Shown here piece after piece: positions 1 to 12,600 of a stretch of 64,000 nt of DNA (positions within the stretch are counted from its first letter, which is position 1; the number at the start of each line of letters is the position of its first letter). A model generated the notes under the pieces. The model ran no database searches, had not been told where the DNA came from, and saw only the letters and a program-made list of their open reading frames with translations. The DNA comes from Asterochloris sp. CNOR1. Taxonomy: Eukaryota; Chlorophyta; Trebouxiophyceae; Trebouxiales; Trebouxiaceae. A program made the position numbers and the translations under genes. Location: NCBI GenBank assembly GCA_963969365.1, contig OZ017746.1:620001-684000 (forward strand). The letters are read 5' to 3'.

Positions 1-3000
1 CGTAAGGCTGAGGTCAAGAGTGAAAGGGCCAAGAAAGCTGCCAAGATCCGATGGGATCACGAGGCTCAGGTGGGAAAGCACATGGCAATCTGCTGCTGTC
101 CTCAGGCCAATGCAGGCAAGATCACTGCCTGGCAAGGCATGCTGGGACCTTGTGGCCCAAATGGTAAGGCTTGAATCACCTCCAGGCCATGCACGATGTA
201 GGCACATGGCAGCAGTTGTGTTGTGGGTGAAGCAGGAGGGGTCCTGCAGCAGCAACTGCTGCACTTTTTCAGTGGCCTGAAGCATCCCGGCTGCTTCAAT
301 TTAGCATTGCTTCTAAGGCATGCTGCAAGTGCATGACTCAGGTGAGCCCTATTTTGTCTCGTTGGCAGATCCATCTGGCATCCCTGGCAAGGTCAAGGCA
401 TCAATGTACTGGGGAAAATTTGCTGCAATGCTGGCGATCTGCCCGTGGCATAGCTTTCATTCTCTGCTTCAGGCTAGAACGTCTGAATTGAGTATGACAA
501 TTCAGCTAATAAGCAGCTGCACTGCTCTGCAGGTGGATGAGAAAACCCCAGTCAGGCATGGCAGCCAGCCCACCCTGTCCCTGCCAGACGCGGAGCCCAT
601 GCAGACAGACGTGACTGATTGGGGGGGGCTCTTCTCGACAGCAGCCTGCAGGCAGGTTCACTGCCACCTGCTCTGCAGCGCCCTCTGCATTAAGCCCTGC
701 TCCTGCATGGGCAGACATCATGTGCTGTGTAAGGCAGGGAGCTGCTTATAAAATATGGTCAATCATGTCACACAGCTGCCGTCAGCCTTTCAGGGGACAC
801 TAAGTCTGAAGCAATGCATGCTGGGGGTGGGAAAAGGAAGGGGCCCAAGCACGACACAAGTGGATGGCCTCAGCGCCAGGCTGAAGCGAGCGCCACCAAT
901 GGGGCTTGCAGTGTGGTTCACCGCTGGCAGCAGCACCTACAGGCGCCAACACATATGCCTGGCCAGGGTGTAGAGGCCTCTGCTGCAGCCCACATCCAGA
1001 ATGGTTGTGTCAGCCAGCATGCTGTGTACCATAAGGAGTGTGAGCGCTTTGCCACATGCGTGCCCCTGTCTGCAGGCGAGCTGGCCTGGAGGCTGCACAG
1101 AAGGCCACTGCAACCACAGGCGTGGCAGCAGCCCAGGCAAAGTTCGAGTGATGGGAGGCCTGCTGCACGTCAGCCTTGCTTTCTGCCTGCCTACAGGCAA
1201 GCGCTGTGCAGGAGGCTGTGGTTCATTGGATGAGAAGAGCTCCCCTGCTGAAGTTGCCTCATCCCCTGCCTGCAGGCAAGCAGCTCATTGGGCTGTGCTG
1301 GAAGCCACTGCCGCTGCTGACGAGGCAGCAGCCGAGGCGCTGGCAAGGTTTGACAGTGAGCAGCAGGGCTTGCCTGAGGGCATGCACAGGTCTCAGGCAG
1401 CCACGCCAGCAGTGGCTGAGGGGGGGCGCAGCAGGCCGGCCTGGGGCGGGCGCGATCAGCCCAGCAGGCGCTGCCTGATCAGGCTGGAGGAGGAGGTCCT
1501 GCTGCAGACCCTGCCGGAGCGCCTGTGGGGGAAGCTGGAGGGCTCAGGTGCAGCTTCTTGACAGGCATGACCTGCCTGCCGTGGAACTTCAGCAATGTGG
1601 TGCCCGTGCATCCCTTATAGGGAGCCAATGCTGCGGAGTTTGCCAGAGGAACAGTGGGGAGGCTTGAGGACCAGTCGATCCCTTGTAGGATACTGTGTCC
1701 CTGCCAGCCATGGAACTGAGCTGAGCACCTTCAGCACAGGTGGCATCTGCACAAAAAGAGCTCGCAAAGATAGCTCTGGTCTTCCATGTCTTGCTTTCTC
1801 CTCCAAGAGGCCCTGCCTGCCCAGCAATGACAGTTTGACACCCTGCAGGGACAGGCAAGAAGCCCAGTGAGCCAGCGGCTCCCATCAGGCCCAGTGCCGT
1901 GCCGGCAGTCCAGACGCCTGCAGTGAAAAAGCAGAGGCAGGCAGCCTCCCACTCGGAGGGGCAGTCTCGGCACGCTGGAGGCGGGCGATCGTGGGGGGCA
2001 TCCAAGGGCAGGTGCGTTCCTACTCTGTGTGGATCTGTGCATCATGTCAGCCCAACCAGGCTAGGCTGGCTGGCTAGCACAGTCTTGAGGCAGCAACAGG
2101 TTTTGCAGACACATGCTGCTGCTGAGTCAAGCAGCAGGCCGGGGACATATGTGGCTCACTGGGCCCAGTGTTCTGATATGAAGTGGCAGTGGCCACCTGC
2201 TGTTGCTGCAACTGCCCCAGCACCCAGCAAGCAGGCATCTGTCTTTGATACAGGGTTTCTACAAATTGCTGAAAGCCTGCTGGGTCACCTTCCAGCAGGC
2301 CGTGGCAGGGCTTTGTGCTGAGCTGGAAGTCATACCTCCTTGGTTGTACAGCCTGCTGGAGAGAAGACCTGGCAACATGTCTCTAATCCAAGCACCTTTC
2401 TCAACAGTTGATCAGGCCTACATGCAGGATGCTGACTGAGGAGGGCTGATCAAGATGGACAGGGATTTCACTCACGGCCACTGCAACAATTGACAATTCA
2501 TTAGCAGACACCCTGCCTATGTGCAGGCTGCTGTTTGAGAAGGAGCTGACCAAGACGGACTGCGGCAAGCTGGGGCGCATAGTGCTGCCCCGCATCCAGG
2601 TGGAGAGCAGTGGGTTCCCCACGTGCAAGGAGCACAGCAAGAGGGACATCACCATGATCAGTTCTCAAGGTCCGCGCAGAAAACGAACAGAGGCACACCA
2701 GCTGGGCTGCATGGTGGCAAGATGCGCAGTAGCAGCCGAAAGCCTTTCTGGATAACATTCAGTGGGTGTTTGACTGCTAACTATGTGGGGCTGCTGCTGC
2801 TCAAGGCAAATTTGTACCGTTGATGCTTCACAGGTGAAATCTGGTGCCTTGAGAGATGCTCACACTCTACTTGGCCGCTTGCCAAGCGGATGACTGGCTG
2901 CTGACTGCAGCAGGACAGCCTCTTTGTCCATGCATCATGAGCTTACACTTGTCATGCTGCTGATAACAGGTCAGCACCAGGCAACACTGAAGTTTTGGAT

Positions 3001-3436
3001 GAACGGCAAGCCAAGCAAGCGCATGTATGTTCTGGACAACTGCACCCAGCTGGTGCAAGACCTCAACCTCCGCGCCGGCTGCAAGCTGCAGTTCTACAAG
3101 AGGCCTGATGACAGGGTGGTATGTTGCCGCCTCCCTGGTGCACTGTCAGAAATCATTGCTGCACTGTAGAGCTGCATCTGGGAACATTTGCCTGCGCAGC
3201 TGTTTACACAGTGCTTTGCAACCTAAAGCAGGGCAGTAAAGCTTGACCTGCTGACATGGCACCTGCACTGCCTGTCGGTACTTTTCTTACAGGTCGGGGA
3301 CATGCTGAGGGCCATGCTTTTCTGCAGGGTATCACAGCAATCACGCCGCAGGACGAGTGACCAGGATATCAGACGCCTTAAACTAGCCCCAGCTGTCTTG
3401 TCCCAGAAGCAAACGCATGTCACTTCTCCTCTCTGA
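1..3436 (+). CDS. B3 DNA-binding domain protein (5' end outside window)
   Basis: Multi-exon gene entering the window from the left. The end is clear: exons 2527-2669, 2970-3118 and 3293-3436 (stop TGA 3434-3436) join in consistent phase and encode a B3 domain. It begins LLFEKELTKTDCGKLGRIVL, the usual F-K-L-S-D-G-R-LVLP opening, and continues with LKFWMNGKPSKRMYVLD (the W-F-W-N-SRMYVL strand) and LRAGCKLQFYKR. B3 proteins of the VAL/HSI2, ARF and RAV families bind DNA in the nucleus as transcription factors; the VAL-like opening is the closest I recognise. Upstream pieces are less certain: 1-69 encodes a basic helix with AKKAAKIRWDHEAQ, about 1085-1160 and 1270-1550 encode Ala/Glu-rich helices, and about 1860-2010 is Pro/Ala-rich. 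About 47 residues follow the B3 core after exon 3293. Gene ends are convergent with CCDC40, 170 bp away. Confidence 0.72.
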
Positions 3437-3606
3437 TCACTTTGTACCCCCCAGTACTTCTATGTGAATGGCTGCCTATGATGTGACTGCTACACTGAGA
3501 TCACCAGAGATGCTTATGGGCTGCATCCCAGCAACATGACCTCATTTGTGCACTGAATGGAACTAGGGGGCAGTGTGCTGATCAGCTGGTGTGTCTGTTC
3601 TGTCTG

Positions 3607-6600
3607 TCATGTAACTGCTGTGCCACAACGCAACATGGCCTTCTGCAATGCTGGCTGCAGCTCTGGTGAATGCTGCATGATGTCCTGCATGACTGCCACG
3701 ATGCTTTGCTGTTTTTCCTGAGCTCGCTGTAGCTCTGGCTCCAATGCTTCTGCTGAAACGTGCATCCTATACCGCGCTGCCTCTGCATCCTCATAGTATT
3801 TGGCCAGCTGCTGTTGACTGCTGGTGGCCAGCAGAACCTGCAGAGCATTGTGAGCAGATGTCAGAGCAAGCCTTGAGTTGTTTGTGCCAATGCTGTTGCA
3901 CAGAACCCTCGCTCCAAGTCAAGCCAAGTCTTCAGGTTTGAGGCAGGAATGACACCAGGTCATAGAGATGCAGCATCCTTACAAGCTCTAGAATCTGTCA
4001 AGAAAGTACCACACCACACCTTGTGTCTCTGCATGCTGGCCTCATCCACAGCAGAGCGAGCTGCAGCCTCCTGCTGCCGCAGCTCGTCCACCCTGTAAGG
4101 ATCAGCATCACTCAGCTGCTGACTGGGACATGGCATGAGTCCTGTGGCGTGCCCTCCGCAACACAATGCCTCTTCAGTAGAGCTGCCTGCTGCGCGTCTG
4201 CAGGCCCTTAGCCTTCCACCCAGCTGACTGCTTCCTCCCTCTGCGTGGGCACCCCACATAGGCCAAGCACTGACCCCCAGCGCACCTGGTGTTGGCGTCA
4301 GCCACCTGCTCAGCCAGCCTCAGCCTGCCCTGCTCCAGCTGGGCCACTCTGGTGTCTGTGGCCCTTGACTCCCGCTTGGTGTCCTGCACGCTGCGCTCCA
4401 GCTCTGCCAGGGCGCGCCGCAGGGCGCTCTCAGTGATGTCTGGGGACTTCTTCAGGCTGGCAGCCCGCCCCTGCAGCCAGCGTTGCCATGCTCCGCACCG
4501 CTGGAGTCCTGAGCAGGCTGTCCAGCTGTGCACAGTCACACGGATGACCATGTGTTGGCCGCACGCAGGCTGCACTTGTCAGATGTGCGCGATGGGGCTG
4601 CACAGCAGCAGCACAGCATGGACCGCCACCTCCCGCGCACACCCAACTCGAGGCCCCACAACGACATTGGTGACATTCCCTGGCACAATGCCGCTCACTC
4701 TGCCATTAACGGGGTCACTCCGACGGACGCATCGTCGTCTGATGGCACAGTGGTGCAGCACCACTCCCTTCCCACAAATACGCAGTCAAGCCAGCCCACC
4801 CCAACCCTGTCATGTGCTTCCTGTTGATAGACGCCTTGGTGGAGCAGCAGTGCAGCAGAGGCGCACTCTTCTGATGGCCCATCCCCACCACCACCTTGCT
4901 GCTGAGGACGTCTTGCACGCTGATGAACTAGGATGCGCAGCCTGGCTGTCACCCTGGCTCACCCCTTGCAGAATGGACTGTCTTGGTGGCAAAGGCGACC
5001 AACAGCCCCTTGCAGTGAACTCAGCTGCCATCCTCTTTGCCCTTGAGATCGCTGCCACTCCACCCCCACCTTGGTGTTGATGGTGTCCCGCTTGCTGATG
5101 GAGCGCTCCATGTCAGCGATGAGCCTCTCCTGCAGGCGCCCCAGGTCCCCCAGGCGCAGCTGCATGCGATGCACCTCCCGCCGCATGGCTCCCACCACGT
5201 CTGTCCCCACGCTGGGGTCCATCACCTCCGCCATCTCCCGCTCCAGCTGGATCTTGCGCTCCCAAAGCATGATCTGCGTGGGCGGTCAGTGAGAGACTGG
5301 TAAGCAGTGTACTGGGTGAACCAGAGACATTGTGCAGCTGCAATCCAGGCTCAAAGGGCATGGTCTGCGGAAGGGCAGGTGTCAGTGAGTGACAGCAGGC
5401 CGTTCAATGTTGCAGGTGCATTTTCCCACAGCGTGATCTGCAAGGGGTCGGGGCCAGACACTCAGAGCAGTGTTTTGTGGGTCAGTGTGGGTTTCAGCCT
5501 CATCTTGCATCCCACACCATGTAGGGGCCAGGAAAGCTATTGAGTAGCCAGTGGCCAGATTGAGGCCGGCCTGTCACTGAACACATAGGGCCAACCATGC
5601 ACGACCCTCTTCAGGACCCAGTGTTGGTCTTCAGCTCAAGTTTGCGTTGTCACAGCATGATCTGCACGGTAGCAACTGGGTGGCATGTCAATAAGTGGTC
5701 ATGTTACTGATGAGACTCCTGCTGTCTGCAGCAGGTTGGTGCTGCCGCAGCATGATCTGCAGGAGTGCAGCAAGATGGTCAGCTAGCAACCATGACCAAG
5801 TGCAGCCAAGTACTGCCACAGCAGGATCTGCACACCAACAGGGGACTTCTGTTATGATCTGCAGCAGGGGCCAGCTGCTCCAGCATGCGGCCACCTGCAA
5901 GGAGCTGAGAGCCCTGTGAGGGGCCAGCAGCAGAGCTGCGCTTCCGCAGCCTGATCTGCAAGGATCCAGGCCAGGTGTCACCAGATCTGACCAGCCTGTG
6001 GTCATTTAGACCAGATCAGAGCTGCCACACCATGAACTGCACAGGGCATAGGGCAGCCATGCACAGCACTGTTGTTGAGCCAGGGTGAGTTCCAGCTGCA
6101 TCATGCGCTCCAATGGCATGATCGTCAGGTGGGCAGCTGTGGTTCATTGGCCAGAGGCTCACATTGCAGGCCTTCACACCACAGCTTGATCTGCATGAAC
6201 CAGGCTGCAAGCCATCAACAGAACTGGTGGAGCTAGTACGGTGTCCATAAAGTTCAGCCTGGGGGCCCCAGCTAGCTGCAAACAGCACCATGAAAGCCAG
6301 CACCAATGACCAGCGCGAGCGTCAGGCGCCAGGCCACAACTGTGTTCCAACATGCAGGGCCCCACACGACATACGTGAACGCCAGCAAGTTTGACTCGCC
6401 AGGTCGCTGCGCCAAGTTCATGGCGCATTCATGTTACACCACTTTGGACCCACAACCCCCAGATCTGCCGACTTGCGAGCGCCCCCATGACCTGACAATC
6501 TGTGACCACCATCTTAAGATATTGGGTCCTGCTGCTGACAGCAAGGGCTCCTAAAACAGCGGCCACACCTCCCCACCTGCTTCTCAGTGTCCACAATGCC

Positions 6601-9600
6601 CTCCAGCGTTTGCTGTTTGTCCTGTTTGCAGCGTGCGATGTTGGCCTGGATGCTGAGGGCAGCCTCCTCCATCTCCTGCAGGGCGGCACATCATGGCTTT
6701 GCAACAAACTCTGATTGCATACAACAGCACTGGCCGTGAGAGAGCCGCACAGCCCAATCAAGGGGCCCCTCTGCGGCCAGGGCCACGCACATTAGTGAGG
6801 CAGCCCTGTTGTCCAGGCAGGAAGGCACAGCTGCCCACCTTGAGCTCGATGCTGATGTTGAACTCCAGGTTGCGGTTGTCCTCCCGCAGCTGGTGCTTAA
6901 GCGCCAGGTTCTCCGCAGTCAGCGCATTGTAGCGCGCCATGTTGTTGCGCAGGTGGGTGATGCCACGCTCTAGCTCCCGCACCTCCTTGCCTACATACTG
7001 CTGCCTGCAGGCAGCAGTGGCATTCAGCTGATCGACCATGGGCAGCAACTGCACAGGATTTTCCTCTCGCCGCACTCCAGTCCATGAATAGCAGTGAGAC
7101 GCCTCGCACATCATAAGAAGTGAGGCAGCTACCAGCAAGCCTGTGCGGGCAGTGGGCCTTACCTGTTTTCCTGGTCACCTCCTTGCCCACATACCCTTGC
7201 TTGATGCGTTGCTTTTCTGCTTGTGATTAAGTGGATGAGCAGTAGCCTGCTAGGAGGCAGGCTCTCACAGGCAGAGCATGACATACAGGCTGGTTGGCCC
7301 TGCAGTGGGAGAGCGACAGCAAGCAGAGCCTGTCCTGAAGCGTTGGAGTTCCAGTGCCAAGGCAGCTGGTAGCTACTCGCATACTGCCATGGCGTGTAAA
7401 GCCCAGCAGCAAGCACTAGACCCCTCACACCAGGCCCACAGGTGCTCTCTTATGCCAGCAGTCACCCTGTACCAGGCGCTTGCATTTCTGGAGCAAGCAT
7501 GTTGCGCTTTCATTGCGTCCCCTCGAATGAGCAACTGCAGAGGGAGGTGCACCACAGACATGTGTGCCACAGTGGCACTCACTGCTGCACCGGGCATGTG
7601 TCCTGAGATGCCAAGCCTTCTCTGCAGCAATGGCAGAGCTGACCTCATCACAGGTTGCTGAGCCTGCCCAGCAGCCAACAATGCCACGTGTACAAGACCC
7701 AGTGGCACTCACTGCTGCGCCAGGCGCTTGCGCTTTTGGGCCACTACTGTGTGCTCGCTCTTGAGCCTCAGCACGGCCTCCCCCAGCCTGTTGTTGTCGG
7801 CTTGCAGGGCCACCAGCTCGGTCTGCCATTGCACCCAGCGGCGCTGCAGGGTGCGACCCTCCTCGTTTTTGCGGGTGATTTCTCGGGACAGGTTGTTGAT
7901 GGTCGCCTCCAGGGGCCCTGCAGGGTCAGGGCCGCGGTTAGGCTCAATGCACAGGCCTTGACCTATGCAGGGAGCCCTCAGCTGCAGATTAGGCTATCGG
8001 TGGTCGCTTCTGCGACAATCATGAGGCGCCTTAAGTCAAATTCAAAAGAGCTTGTGCTGCCTGAGATGGCAAAGCAGGGTTGGCAGAAGTCAGCAATGAG
8101 CTGCCAGCTTGCAGGACTGCGAGCCAGGCCCTTGTACTAAAGTCAGGCCGTATCGTGCTGCCTGCCGCCGTTGACAGGGTGGAGTCAAACTGCAGCAGAC
8201 TGCCAGGTGACAGATGTGGCACAACGTGATGTGCACACAGCCAACAAGCACTTTTACGGAGAAGGCTTCTTTCCACACAGCACAGTCACTGTCAGGTAGC
8301 TTGCCTCTTAATACCCACCCAGGTTTTCCTCGCCCTGAGAAGCTGCAGTGAGGCGCTCCAGCTTTCTGTTGAGCAGATCAACCTCCTTGGTCTTCTTTTC
8401 AATCTCATCTGTGCGCCGCTTGATCTCCAGCTGCAGCAATGACATCTATTCAGCATAGCGGTCACTGTGACGCAGGCCCATCTGACCATTGTTGTAGCAG
8501 CACAGCCTCAACCTTGGATGAGTTCACTAGAGGGGTTTTGCAGACCATGCAGCACTTATGCAGGGTCCTGCCAGCCGAGACTGTATGGGCGGGGCGGATC
8601 AGATTGGGAATCAACTTCTGGACTCTGCAGCGGTGCAGATACCATCAGCACAGCAGAAACAGTGAGCACCCTCCCCTGGCAATCATCACATTAGCACATT
8701 CTCCGCACGTGAGGAAGGGGCATGCTGGACACTGAAGGGTGCTGCGCCCTGCAGTGAGCCATGCAGCACACATGCAGGGCGAAGCGCCCACAGACAGCCT
8801 GACTGGTCAGGGCATGCAAGCCTGGGGGGCAAACCGTGAAACAGAGGGCTGCTCATCAGATGCTGGCCTCGAGTCATACAGCATCTAGCATCGACTCTGT
8901 ACAGGCATCAGCTTCAACTAGATCACAGCAGCACTTCCAGATCACCTTGAGTCTGTTGATGCTGACCAACTTCCTCTAAGCACAGTTCATACTGCGTCCG
9001 AAAGGGAGCCTACCTCACAACTGCAGATGGGCAGCACACTTCAAGTGTGCTGGTGTTGGACTGCACAGCCCACCTCGTACTTGCTGATGGTGTCCATCTT
9101 GCCCCGCAGGTCAGCGTCCAGCAGCTGCAGCGCCTCCTTCAAGCGGTCATTGTGGGCCTGCGTGTTCAGGATGTCCACCCGCAGCCGCGCCAGCTCATTC
9201 TGCAGCTGGATGACTGCCATTTCCTCATCATAGACTGCACGAGCATGGTAGCAAGGGTTATGAAACGTTCCATGGGAGCCGCCTTGCGCAGTCCTGAGCC
9301 ATCTGGTACCCACCCAGACACACCAGCATGATTACTGAGCCCTTGCTTGCTGTCTTTACTGATGTCGTCCTCAGCATCTGCTGGCAGGTAGGCTGTATAC
9401 ATATTTAGCAGCTGTATGGCTGCCAGGTCCTCCTCACACACTGCAGGGGCAGAGGGACATCACAACGTGAGGAAAGCAGCAATCAAAAGGGTCGCTTCGC
9501 ATGCTCGGGCTGCTTGGGGTGGGACTTGGTGACTTGTGTATCCTGGATGCAGCTGGAACACCTGCATGTCCTCATCATGCACTGCAGGGGCACAACAACA

Positions 9601-12600
9601 GTTGTTGTTGGGTTGCTGAACCAATGATCGTGAGCGCTTGCTACCAGGCCTCAGCCTTCATGCTGTTGCTGGGAGGCGCTACAAGAGCAGGCACCTGCTG
9701 CTAGCCTGGTCTGAAAAGCACGGCTGAGCAGCAAATGGGCTCCTGCATCTCTGGAAAGTATGGGGCTTCATGCAGGCCATATCACCCCCGCAATCCCGAG
9801 GTCCAAGCGCCCTGTGCCTCTGCTCACAGCTGCCAGCAAGCTCTGTACCCCTGACTGACCTTGTTTGCGCAGCTGCTGGGTCTCCTGTGCAGTCTTCTGG
9901 GCGCTCTTCTCAGCCGTTGTCTGCTCGCTCAGGTTGTCCAGCATGTGCCCCTCCAGACCCTGCATTGGCCAACACTCCTGCTCTCGCTGCATGCATGGCT
10001 GGACGCCAGACAGGCAGCTTGCAGCCCTCATGCACCAGTGATGCAGTCCTTCAGACGAGGGAACGCAAGGTCATCTGCCCACGCTGCAGACAGGGGGACA
10101 GCGAGCTGCTCCCTCACCACATCCGCTCACATATTGCATGGGGGCTGCTGTCAAGTTGACCATGTTGCGCTGCTGCAGGGAGACAGCCCACCTGAATGTC
10201 TGTGTTGGTATTGATGATGGCCTTTTCAACACCAATCCTTTCCCCATCCAGCACCTTGGCCTCAGTGCGCAGGTGGCCCAGGGACTCCTCTGTGCTCTGC
10301 AGGGCCGCCTGCAGCCTTGCATGCACCTCCTGCAGGCCAGAAGTGTAGAGTCAGGCTTTCCCTGTGGGTGAACATCAGCCCTGCAGTGGGGGCCCGTGGG
10401 GGGGGGGGGGGGGGGGGGGGTGGGGTTGGGGGGGTGTGGGGGTGGTGGGCGGGGGTTGGGGGGGGGGAGATGCTGCAGCGCACTCTTGGGCCCGCAGTCC
10501 TGCATCAAGCTTTTTCGGGTGCCTTGCATGTCAGCAGCAAATGACAATATTTTAGTTACGCTGGAGGCAGCACCCCAACATGCAGTCCTGCCTGCAGGCT
10601 GCCACTGTCAGAAAGGGCAAGGTATTGCCCAATAGGGCTTAACCCCCACCAACTACACTTTTGCCTGCTTCTTGCTTACGCCAGCATTCGTCCCAGCAGG
10701 ACAGCACCTCCCTCCTGAAAATAGCGGGAAGCACTGGAGAAACAGTCCGACCCTGAAGTCGAGCGTGACCAATCTTTTCAGACCCAAATGAAACCTCAGC
10801 TCGCTTCTTCCTCAGGCGTCCTCTGCAGACAGACCTGCCATCGTCCTGCCCCTCCTGGAACTTGGCCCTCTCCACTTCCCCAAGCACATACTGTGCAGTC
10901 CAGCAGCGCAGTGCTAGAGGCAGCCCCAAGCAGCCCTGTCCCTCTTGGCGTCACTTTGTGCCCACGCCTGCTTGTTGTGCATGCCGACGTTCTGCTTCCC
11001 CTGCTCCGCCCAGCACATCTCCCTCACCCCTCTGCCCCAGCCGCACCTGCAGGCGCGCCTGCTTGTCGCGCATGGTGTCGTTCTGGCCCTCCAGGAATTT
11101 GGCCTCCCCCTCCACCTTGCGCAGGATGGCTGTCAGCTGCTCGTTGCGGACCTGCTCCCGCAAGATGTCCTTGCGGTACGCGTGGATCTCGTTCTCGATG
11201 CTGCGCCCCTGCTCCTCCTGCTGTTCCTGGGCCTGCTCCAGCGCCTGCAGGCACAGGATGCCTTATTATGGTGAGGCACTGCATGCCATGTGGATCGGCT
11301 TGTCAGTTTGTTGGGGAAAGTGTTCACCCTGAGCCTACTCCAGCGCCTGCACGACATGGAATCAAGATCAGAAGGGGCTGGCACAGGTCATTGTGGGGGA
11401 AGATAGCACCTTTTACAAGTGCGGGTAGCCTTGGGCACTGCTGCTGCTGCAGAGGGAATGCAGGTATACACAGCCTGCTCCATGCCTGGGCTCGCGTGAG
11501 ATGGGCAGATGCTGCAAGGCTCCCAGGAACGGCTTGGGTGCCTCTCCACGAGCTCAATCTCTGTACTTGAGGTGACGCTGCCAAGGTTCCCACACTGCAG
11601 CACCAACTCAGAACGAAGCGAAGGCCCACCTTTAAGGCCTCATCTCGCTTCTGCATCGCAATCAGGCTGCTCTGCCACTGTGCAGTGAGCTGTTGCTTCT
11701 CAAAGGCCACCCCCTCCATCTCAGCAGCAGCCTCTGCCAGAGTCTCCTGCGCCGCCCGCGTCTCACGCTGCTGTGCAGCATGCTGCTGCGTGAACAGCGC
11801 GATCTGGCGCTGGTGTCCCTTGATCTGGCCGTGCAGGTGGTCTATCAAGAGGTCCTGCTCCTTCTTGCCCTTCTCCAGGCGCTGCACTGCATTCTCTGCT
11901 GCATAGGTGGCCCTGCAGGGTAGGTATACATGCAGCTTCAATTTTTGCTGCGATTGCCAGGTGCAGTTGTCAAGCTAGAAAAGGAGACCTCTGTAGTGGA
12001 GCTTGGCAGCTTTGGCGGCACAGCCGGGAGCACACCACCTGCCTGGGCGTGCAGGATAACCCGCAGCAGCCTGCAGGTCGCAAGGGGACAGAAAGGTGAG
12101 GTGGCTGCCTTGCTGCTGAGGCCTGTCACCTGTAGCTGCTCTTGGCTTCTGGACGCTAGACTCTGCGCAAATGCAGAGAGCCTGTTACATGTACTGCAAG
12201 CGCAGGCACCAGGGTGCCCCCTCAGCCTTGACTACCAACAAAATTCTGGCAGATCCCCGGATGAGGGCTCCTTTGCATGAGACAGCCCTGCACCCGCCTG
12301 CGGGTCACCGCAATCTCGCTCTTCATCTCCTCGTTGTACAGCTCAATCTGCTTGAGCGTGCTGGTCAGGCGGTCCAGGTCAGCCTGATACTTGTCCACCT
12401 GCAGGGGCGGCGTGTTTCAAACAGGAAGCTAGCGGAGAACCGTCTTATTAGCCAAGAACGCTTTGCGTGTGGACACAGCCGCGGCAAGCTTGCATTGCAT
12501 GCACAGGCTGCTCTGCGCCCCCGCAAACACCTGTGTGATTTCATTGTGCAAAGAGCTCAAGCAGGCCGGCAGGGCCCCACCTTGCGCTTCTCCTGCGCTG

